This document shows positions 57,806 through 64,000 of a stretch of 64,000 nucleotides of DNA, one piece after another. The DNA is from Bacteroidales bacterium UBA4893 (GTDB taxonomy: Bacteria; Bacteroidota; Bacteroidia; Bacteroidales; P3): contig DHCV01000040.1 in assembly GCA_002399025.1 (NCBI GenBank), forward strand, positions 27,269 through 91,268, given 5' to 3'. A model generated the notes under the pieces. The model saw only the letters and a program-made list of their open reading frames with translations. It searched no databases and was not told the origin of the DNA. The position numbers and the translations under genes are program-made. Positions within the stretch are counted from its first letter, which is position 1. Every line of letters starts with the position of its first letter.

Positions 57806-60451
57806 TTGAAACAACATTTTTACATAATTAATCCACTAAATTTTATTTATGTGCTAATGTTTTTGTGCATTCTGCCTTTGTTTTCCTATTCTCAAAATGA
57901 GATAGATTCCACTTCAAATTTACTTTCTTCAAACATAGATTCTTTGAATATTGTTTCTGATACAATTATTTCTAAGAATGATACGATAAAAGCACCAAGA
58001 AGGAAGAAAACTTTTGACGAAAGGGTTAATTATTCTTCAAAGGATTCAGTTGCTATTGACCTAAGTTCCAAAAAGGTATATCTATATAACGATTCCCAAA
58101 TAAAGATGGGTAAGATTGAGTTGGTGGCAGGACATATTTCAATTGGCTTTGATTCAAAACAACTTCATGCAGAAGGAATTGAAGACTCATCAAAGAATAT
58201 TTCACAGTATCCCATCTTTAAAGAAGGAGGTAAAGAATATAAATCTAAAGTAATAGACTATAATATTGAATCAAAGAAGGGCTTGATTAGTGGGGTGTTT
58301 ACTAAAGAGGGGGAGGGATATTTGCATGGGCAGCAGGTAAAGAAAATTGATGATAAGACCATGTTTATAAGAGGTGGAGTCTTTACAACCTGCGAATTGG
58401 AACATCCTCATTTTGCAATAAACTTCAATAAAGCTAAAGTAATTACTCAAGATAAAATTGTTACAGGACCTGCATGGTTTTCTGTTTTAGACATTCCTCT
58501 TCCGCTTGCAATTCCTTTTGGATATTTCCCTTTCACTGACCAGAAAAAATCAGGCTTTCTTATGCCAACCTATGGTTATGCTCAAAACAGAGGATATTAT
58601 CTTAGAAATATTGGTTGGTATTTTGCAATTAGCGATTATATTGACCTAACCCTTCAAGCCGATATTTACACCAATTTGAGTTGGGCTGGAAACATAAAGT
58701 CAAGTTATGCCAAGAGATACAAATATAGAGGAGGGTTTGACCTAAGATACGAAGTAAACAAAACAGGAATTAGTAATACCCCAACCTATAACGAACAGGC
58801 TGACTTTCGTTTTCGCTGGACACATAACCAAGATGCCAAATCTCACCCCTACAGAAATTTCTCTGCCAATGTAAATCTTGTAAGTAGCACCTTTAATCAA
58901 TATGCAGTAAGCACAAGCGACTATTTCAATAATACCACAACATCAAGTATTGCTTTCTCAACTCGCTTTGGTCAAAAGGTTTCCTTCACAGCCAACTTGG
59001 GAGAGGTCTATAATGCTAATACCGGAGCAATTAGTTTAGACCTGCCTTCAATTTCTATTTCCACATCCCAATTCTATCCCTTTAGGCGAAAACAAATGAA
59101 AGGCAAAGCAAGATGGTATGAAGATATTTCAATTTCTTATCGTACGAGCCTTGCTAACAGCATTAACACCTACGATTCACTTTTGCTAACTAAAGAAATT
59201 GTAAAGTATATGAAAAATGGGATGCACCATTCCATACCCATTCAAAGCAATGTAAAGGTTTTTAAACATTTGAATTGGACAAACTCAATCAACTATAATG
59301 AAAGATGGTATCTTAATTATATCACAAAACGCCTTGACCCACTCGATACCAACCAAACTGCAGTACTGAAAGACACAATAATGGGTTTCTTTGCAAATAG
59401 GGATGCAAACTTTAGTTCCAATCTCAACACTCGAATTTATGGAATGTTTACATTTAAGAAAGGCTACCTAAAAGCAATTAGACATGTTATAAATCCAGCA
59501 ATAAGCTTTACCTATACCCCTGATTTTTCCAATCCTTCATTGGGTTTCTATGATTTTTATCTGGATAGGAACAATAATAAGGTCTATTATTCAAGAACAG
59601 AAGACGGAATGTTTGGTTCTCCTCCAAATGGTCAGTCGGGAATTCTTGGTTTCTCAGTCGGAAATAATTTAGAAATTAAGGTTAAGTCTTCAAAAGACAC
59701 CGTTACAGGAACCTCAAAAGTAACATTATTAGAAAGTTTAAATATAGCATCAGGCTACGACTTGGCAAAAGATTCTGTTAACTGGCAACCTCTAAGACTT
59801 AATGCTCGAACAACCCTTTTCAAAAGACTAATCATCAATTTCTCTGCCTCCTATACTCCTTATGCAATTGATAGTATGGGACGATTGACAAATCAATTCC
59901 TTATAAATACAGAAAACAAACTCTTCAAACGCCAAAACTCCCAATGGGATTTAAACCTCTCATGGCAATTAACCGGTAAGAAAGGCAAATCAGGCTCGGA
60001 TAATAATCCTCAAAACAATGAATTTGTTTCTCCAAGCCAAATGACCTATTCGCCTTTTGTGAATCCCAATGAAATCTTAGGACATGATGTTGACTTTACA
60101 ATACCTTGGAGCTTAAATCTTGGGCTAACATATAGTCAGTTAAGTTCTTTTGTTGTTGCAATTGCAGGATATGAAACCAATCAATCGGCAGTTTTCAACA
60201 TAAGAGGAGATATTAACCTTACCCCAAAGTGGAAAATAGGGATTACCTCAGGCTATGACTTTATTAATAAGGACTATACCTATACATCCATAGATTTTTA
60301 CAGAGATTTGCATTGTTGGGAAATGCGTATGAATTGGGTTCCTTTTGGTTTCCGTCAAGGATGGAACTTCACCATTGCTATAAAAGCCTCCATGCTTCAA
60401 GACCTAAAGTATGAATTAAGAGACGACTTTAGAAATAGAGTTCAATATTAA
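57806..60451 (+). CDS. lptD: LptD-like LPS assembly outer-membrane protein
   Basis: Large outer-membrane barrel that inserts LPS in the outer leaflet. 881 residues from a TTG start (57806); the next in-frame ATG is at 57857 and would leave a very short signal sequence. The signal peptide is LNFIYVLMFLCILPLFSYSQ. The N-terminal OstA-like beta-jellyroll (about 75-220) has VAIDLSSKKVYLYNDSQIKM, KEGEGYLHGQQVKKIDDKTM and FTTCELEHPHFAINFNKAKV. The barrel follows with SVLDIPLPLAIPFGYFPFTD and LPTYGYAQNRGYYLRNIGWY-type strands, to the aromatic C-terminus (RDDFRNRVQY). Partner of the LptE at 42198-42695. Confidence 0.9.
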   Translation: MKQHFYIINPLNFIYVLMFLCILPLFSYSQNEIDSTSNLLSSNIDSLNIVSDTIISKNDTIKAPRRKKTFDERVNYSSKDSVAIDLSSKKVYLYNDSQIKMGKIELVAGHISIGFDSKQLHAEGIEDSSKNISQYPIFKEGGKEYKSKVIDYNIESKKGLISGVFTKEGEGYLHGQQVKKIDDKTMFIRGGVFTTCELEHPHFAINFNKAKVITQDKIVTGPAWFSVLDIPLPLAIPFGYFPFTDQKKSGFLMPTYGYAQNRGYYLRNIGWYFAISDYIDLTLQADIYTNLSWAGNIKSSYAKRYKYRGGFDLRYEVNKTGISNTPTYNEQADFRFRWTHNQDAKSHPYRNFSANVNLVSSTFNQYAVSTSDYFNNTTTSSIAFSTRFGQKVSFTANLGEVYNANTGAISLDLPSISISTSQFYPFRRKQMKGKARWYEDISISYRTSLANSINTYDSLLLTKEIVKYMKNGMHHSIPIQSNVKVFKHLNWTNSINYNERWYLNYITKRLDPLDTNQTAVLKDTIMGFFANRDANFSSNLNTRIYGMFTFKKGYLKAIRHVINPAISFTYTPDFSNPSLGFYDFYLDRNNNKVYYSRTEDGMFGSPPNGQSGILGFSVGNNLEIKVKSSKDTVTGTSKVTLLESLNIASGYDLAKDSVNWQPLRLNARTTLFKRLIINFSASYTPYAIDSMGRLTNQFLINTENKLFKRQNSQWDLNLSWQLTGKKGKSGSDNNPQNNEFVSPSQMTYSPFVNPNEILGHDVDFTIPWSLNLGLTYSQLSSFVVAIAGYETNQSAVFNIRGDINLTPKWKIGITSGYDFINKDYTYTSIDFYRDLHCWEMRMNWVPFGFRQGWNFTIAIKASMLQDLKYELRDDFRNRVQY

Positions 60452-60479
60452 GGGAGGTGTTTAGGTGTTTAGGTGTTTC

Positions 60480-60563
60480 CGTCATTGCGAGCTGAAAGCG
60501 AAGCAATCCAGAAAAAAGTAGAATAATTATACTAGATTGCTTCACCTTCGGTTCGCAATGACG
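60480..60563. repeat. Dispersed palindrome (CGTCATTGCGAG ... CGCAATGACG)
   Basis: An 84-bp inverted repeat: CGTCATTGCGAGCTGAAAGC then GAAGCAATCCAG at left, and GATTGCTTCACCTTCGGTTC then GCAATGACG at right, around an AT-rich loop. This sequence type is known as a dispersed palindrome in many unrelated bacterial genomes. One arm recurs inside the primase-like gene at 3504-3536. It is preceded by 8-bp GGTGTTTA units (about 60455-60478). Confidence 0.85.
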
Positions 60564-60634
60564 TTTAAACTATTATCCTATTAATCCCTTAATCCTGTAA
60601 ATCCTGATTCAGACTAATTAACCATTAACCATTA

Positions 60635-62242
60635 TTAATTAATATATCCAAAATAAGGCAAAGCTTTCTGCAAGTCATCATCTAATTTAAGAAATATAGA
60701 ATAATAGTATTTATCCTCATACAAGGTTTGAGCTATATAGGCTTTCATCAACAATAAAATCTCAGCCTTCTCATTTCCTTTAGGAATAGCTTCATTAACT
60801 CCATTCTTTATCACATACTCAATCATAGAATCAAACATTCCTTGCTCAACATTAAAGTTCTTCATGAAATCATCGCCATTAGAGTATTTTTTAAATTGAT
60901 TACGATTTTTGTCAACATAATCAAAGCAGTACTTATAGAGTAGTCCTTTTCTTAGGACTTGGCTATAAAATTCTGATTTCTTATAGTTATAGTATGGTAA
61001 TTCAATATCGGGTTCAATTCCTCCTCCTCCATAGACTATTCTTCCTTTCTTGGTTTTGAATTTTAAGCTGTCTGGGTGAGCAATAGTGTCTTTGTCGCCC
61101 TTGCTCATTGTGGCGTATCTGTTAGTAAAGTCTTCAAAATATTGGTCAGGATTTCCTGATATATAAGGTCTTTGTATGCTTCTTCCTGAAGGTGTATGGT
61201 AGCGAGAAACGGTTATTCTAACAGCAGAGCCATCGGGTAGGATTTTTTGTTCTTGAACCAATCCCTTTCCGAAGGTTCTTCTCCCAATTATCATTGCTCT
61301 ATCGTTGTCTTGCATTGCTCCACTTACAATTTCGGATGCAGAGGCTGAAAGTTCATCAATCAAGATTATGAGTTTCCCTTTTTCAAATGCTCCTCCTCGT
61401 GTTGCAACAAAATCGTTTCTATCTCTTTTTCTTCCTTGTGTGTAAACAATCAAATCGCCCAAAGGCAAAAATTCATCCGCAACCTTATAGGCTTGGTCTA
61501 AATATCCTCCACCATTTCCTCGCAAATCAAAGACCAATTGTTTCATCCCCTTCCTTAGTAGGTCATGAATTGCAATATTAACCTCTTCAGAAGTGGTTTG
61601 TGAGAATTGATTTAGACGGATATAGCCTGTTTTATTATCTATCATTCCATGATAGTCAACGCTGAAAGTAGGGATAACATCCCTTTTTATCTCAAAAGGA
61701 ATAAGCTTTGCTATGCCTTCACGTTTTATGCCCAGCTTAACCTTACTGCCTTTCTTTCCTTTAAGAAGTTGCATCACATCTTCGTTTTCAATTTTCTTGC
61801 CAGCCCAAATAGAATCATTGATGGTAACAATTCTGTCTCCAGCCATAATGCCTGCTTTCTGCGAAGGACCACCCTTAACTGGTTGAATTACTGCAACAGT
61901 ATCATCAATAATCCTAAACTGAACACCAATTCCTTCAAACCCTCCGGTAAGAGATTCCTGCTCTCTTTTATTTTGGCTTGTGGTCAAATAGGTAGAATGG
62001 GGGTCTAATTGTTGTAAAAAGGAAAGTATAAAGTTATCCGAAATGGAATCAAAGTCAACCTCATCAACATAATCATCCTCTACTAAGTCCATTATGTAGG
62101 CAAACTTTTGAGCTAAGGCTGACTTGGATGAAGAAACGAAGGTAGCCTTAGACTCCTTGCTTGGTATAATATAGTACCCTAAAACTATTCCAATGATTAG
62201 AGAAATAGCAATAAATAAAGGAGTCCTTGCCCTATTCTTCAT
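60635..62242 (-). CDS. S41 family C-terminal processing protease
   Basis: Periplasmic serine protease of the CtpA/Tsp family. 535 residues: N-terminal membrane anchor (PLFIAISLIIGIVLGYYIIP), PDZ domain (about 90-180; GGFEGIGVQFRIIDDTVAVI, GPSQKAGIMAGDRIVTINDS), and S41 core with VFDLRGNGGGYLDQAYKVAD, the catalytic Ser in IDELSASASEIVSGAMQDND and the Lys in RRTFGKGLVQEQ. A C-terminal helical region of about 150 residues follows. It starts 9 bp after the lysS stop and is probably in its operon. Confidence 0.94.
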   Translation of the reverse strand: MKNRARTPLFIAISLIIGIVLGYYIIPSKESKATFVSSSKSALAQKFAYIMDLVEDDYVDEVDFDSISDNFILSFLQQLDPHSTYLTTSQNKREQESLTGGFEGIGVQFRIIDDTVAVIQPVKGGPSQKAGIMAGDRIVTINDSIWAGKKIENEDVMQLLKGKKGSKVKLGIKREGIAKLIPFEIKRDVIPTFSVDYHGMIDNKTGYIRLNQFSQTTSEEVNIAIHDLLRKGMKQLVFDLRGNGGGYLDQAYKVADEFLPLGDLIVYTQGRKRDRNDFVATRGGAFEKGKLIILIDELSASASEIVSGAMQDNDRAMIIGRRTFGKGLVQEQKILPDGSAVRITVSRYHTPSGRSIQRPYISGNPDQYFEDFTNRYATMSKGDKDTIAHPDSLKFKTKKGRIVYGGGGIEPDIELPYYNYKKSEFYSQVLRKGLLYKYCFDYVDKNRNQFKKYSNGDDFMKNFNVEQGMFDSMIEYVIKNGVNEAIPKGNEKAEILLLMKAYIAQTLYEDKYYYSIFLKLDDDLQKALPYFGYIN

Positions 62243-62251
62243 TTTTGTAGA

Positions 62252-63796
62252 TTATTTTTCTTTGTTTTGTTCTTGATTGTCCTCAACATGTTTTTCAGGC
62301 TTCATTTGAGGGAAGAAAAGAACATCCTGAATTGAATGAGAGTTAGTCATCATCATAGCTAAGCGATCAATTCCAATTCCCAATCCTGAAGTTGGAGGCA
62401 TACCATATTCTAAAGCTCTAAGGAAGTCTTCATCAAGGACCATTGACTCTGTGTCGCCTCTTTTCCCAAGTTCCAGCTGTTCCACAAAACGTTCTCTTTG
62501 GTCAATTGGGTCGTTAAGTTCCGAATAGGCATTACATATTTCCTTTCCATTGCAAACAGCCTCAAAGCGTTCCACCAATCCTTCTTTTGAGCGGTGTTTT
62601 TTAGCAAGTGGCGACATCTCAATTGGATAGTCATAGATGAAAGTAGGTTGAATTAGTTTGCTTTCGCAGGTTTCTCCAAATATTTCATCAATTAGCTTTC
62701 CTTTTCCCATTGAGTTATCGGTTGGTATATTTAGTTTCTTGCATGTGTCTCTTAGTGCAGTTTCATCCATGCTTGAAATATCAATTCCAGTAAAATGTTC
62801 AATTGCTTCAAACATAGTATAACGCTTCCAAGGACGTTTGAAATCAATAATGTTTTCTCCAACCTTAACCTCAGTAGTTCCGTGTAAGGCAATTGCAATC
62901 CTTTCAACCATCTCTTCCACAAGATTCATCATCCAGAAATAATCCTTGTAGGCAACATAAAGTTCCATTTGAGTAAACTCAGGATTATGGAAACGGCTCA
63001 TTCCTTCATTACGGAAATCTTTTGAAAACTCATAAACCCCATCATATCCACCAACTATAAGTCTTTTAAGGAATAATTCATTTGCAATACGCAAATAAAG
63101 TGTTGTATCTAATGTATTATGGTATGTCTTGAAAGGTCTTGCTGCTGCTCCTCCATAAAGAGGTTGCAAAATTGGAGTCTCAACTTCCAAATATCCTTTT
63201 TCATTTAAGAAATCACGCATTGTATTTACCAAAGTTGTTCTTTGAATAAATATTTCTCTGTATTGTGGATTTACAATTAAATCTAAATAACGCTGACGGT
63301 ATCTTTGTTCTGGATTAGTGAAAGCATCATATATCACACCATCCTTTTCCTTAACGATTGGAAGAGGACGTATGGATTTTGAAAGAACAGTTAACTCCTT
63401 AACATGAATGGAGGTTTCTCCCATTTGAGTAACAAAAACATATCCTTTAACTCCAATAATATCCCCAATATCCAAAAGCTTTTTGAAAACAGTATTATAC
63501 ATTGTTTTATCCTCTTCAGGACAAATTTCATCTCTCTTAATGTAAAGTTGAATCTTCCCAACGCTGTCTTGAATAACAACAAAGGAAGCAGCTCCCATTA
63601 TTCTTCTTGACATTATCCTTCCTGCAATACTTACTTCTTGAAACAAAGTATTGTCTTTAGGGTATTCTTCTAAAATTTCTGTTGTTTTAGCATTTACTTC
63701 AAATAGTGGGGCAGGGTAGGGATTAATGCCTAAATTACGCATCTCTTCTGCAGCTTGGCGGCGTAATATCTCTTGTTCAGAAAGTTCTGTACTCAT
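62252..63796 (-). CDS. lysS: Lysine-tRNA ligase, class II
   Basis: Charges tRNA-Lys. 514 residues, full length for the bacterial class II enzyme. OB-fold anticodon domain (VSIAGRIMSRRIMGAASFVV) and class II motifs: RTTLVNTMRDFLNEKGYLEV with ETPILQPLYGGAAARPFKT (1), FRNEGMSRFHNPEFTQMELY (2) and GLGIGIDRLAMMMTNSHSIQ (3). The C-terminus has a short acidic/polar tail (EKHVEDNQEQNKEK). The start follows a TATTTTTG promoter box by 26 bp. Confidence 0.97.
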   Translation of the reverse strand: MSTELSEQEILRRQAAEEMRNLGINPYPAPLFEVNAKTTEILEEYPKDNTLFQEVSIAGRIMSRRIMGAASFVVIQDSVGKIQLYIKRDEICPEEDKTMYNTVFKKLLDIGDIIGVKGYVFVTQMGETSIHVKELTVLSKSIRPLPIVKEKDGVIYDAFTNPEQRYRQRYLDLIVNPQYREIFIQRTTLVNTMRDFLNEKGYLEVETPILQPLYGGAAARPFKTYHNTLDTTLYLRIANELFLKRLIVGGYDGVYEFSKDFRNEGMSRFHNPEFTQMELYVAYKDYFWMMNLVEEMVERIAIALHGTTEVKVGENIIDFKRPWKRYTMFEAIEHFTGIDISSMDETALRDTCKKLNIPTDNSMGKGKLIDEIFGETCESKLIQPTFIYDYPIEMSPLAKKHRSKEGLVERFEAVCNGKEICNAYSELNDPIDQRERFVEQLELGKRGDTESMVLDEDFLRALEYGMPPTSGLGIGIDRLAMMMTNSHSIQDVLFFPQMKPEKHVEDNQEQNKEK

Positions 63797-63822
63797 ACTA
63801 AATTAAAATTACAAATAAAGTG

Positions 63823-63830
63823 CAAAAATA
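63823..63830 (-). promoter_or_regulatory. -7 box of lysS
   Basis: Minus-strand TATTTTTG fits TAnnTTTG, 26 bp upstream of the lysS ATG. No clear TTTG at -33. Confidence 0.55.
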
Positions 63831-63886
63831 CGTGAATTATTGCATTGTTTCTAATTTTTTGAATTAAAAATTAAAGAGAAGTTGTA

Positions 63887-63924
63887 TAAAAAAAGAAAAA
63901 GGACAACCCGAAAGCTATCCTTTT
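63887..63924 (-). terminator. Terminator of the tRNA-Met transcript
   Basis: On the minus strand AAAAGGA and TCCTTTT form a stem enclosing TAGCTTTCGGGTTG, in which AGCTTTCGGGTTG adds weaker pairing, followed by a T-rich tract (TTTCTTTTTTT). It lies about 25 bp downstream of the partial tRNA gene. Confidence 0.65.
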
Positions 63925-63949
63925 CTCAACAATTATAATTAACCTTTGT

Positions 63950-64000
<51 letters not shown>

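Overview
The window is an AT-rich chromosomal segment from a member of the Bacteroidota, most likely order Bacteroidales. Support comes from the Na+-pumping NADH dehydrogenase operon, Por/type IX C-terminal sorting domains, BspA-type leucine-rich-repeat proteins, an HU-HIG DNA-binding protein, the uppS-bamA pair, DUF4296, DUF2723 and LptE proteins of Bacteroidota type, and promoters of the form TTTG-N19-TAnnTTTG. I cannot name a genus.

Layout. 1-2.5 kb: bamA (running off the left edge) and uppS, leftward. 2.7-7.1 kb: a leftward four-gene accessory block, with two unknown proteins, a RecA/RepA-like ATPase and a zinc-ribbon/Toprim primase-like protein; no integrase, relaxase or transposase lies beside it. 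7.2-12.8 kb: accessory region with palindromic GTGCGGGA elements, two tandemly duplicated BspA-like secreted proteins with duplicated 3' flanks, a small lipoprotein and a 36-residue remnant of a DUF6088-like gene. 12.9-23.2 kb: an HU-like gene leftward, then a rightward housekeeping run: rbfA, FtsX-type permease, cysS, an M28/glutaminyl-cyclase-like lipoprotein, a degenerate Rieske-like lipoprotein, lpxK, punA, nif3-like, zinc-ribbon protein, pyrC. 23.4-29.2 kb: complete nqrABCDEF. 29.6-36.8 kb: leftward GH29 fucosidase, GH16-like lipoprotein, an M28 peptidase fused to an outer-membrane barrel, comM and a DUF4296 lipoprotein. 36.9-38.4 kb: ychF and a 69-residue membrane peptide. 39.1-47.0 kb, leftward: DUF2723 membrane protein, lptE, a T9SS-sorted protein, aroB, recQ. 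47.1-53.5 kb: kdsD, tRNA-His, a flippase, apbE, a TPR lipoprotein and a sugar nucleotidyltransferase, part of it visibly richer in C/G. 53.6-64 kb: LysM lytic transglycosylase, MlaD-like protein, SPOR amidase, LptD-like protein, S41 protease, lysS and a partial tRNA-Met.

Much of the gene content serves the cell envelope: outer-membrane protein insertion (bamA), lipid carrier (uppS), lipid A (lpxK), Kdo precursor (kdsD), LPS export (lptE and an LptD-like protein), murein turnover (transglycosylase, amidase) and phospholipid transport (mlaD-like). The nqr operon supplies sodium-motive force, and the apbE product probably flavinylates NqrB and NqrC.

The most unusual signal is between the genes. 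At least eight gaps hold short tandem arrays with a unit of 21 (sometimes 22) bp, the larger ones between convergent genes. Other gaps carry 7-bp (TTAACCA) and 8-bp (GTTTAGTT) tandem repeats. Two arrays 9.7 kb apart share a perfect 69-bp inverted repeat. The primase-like gene carries a 7-mer array, an 8-mer array and a piece of a dispersed palindrome, all translated in frame.
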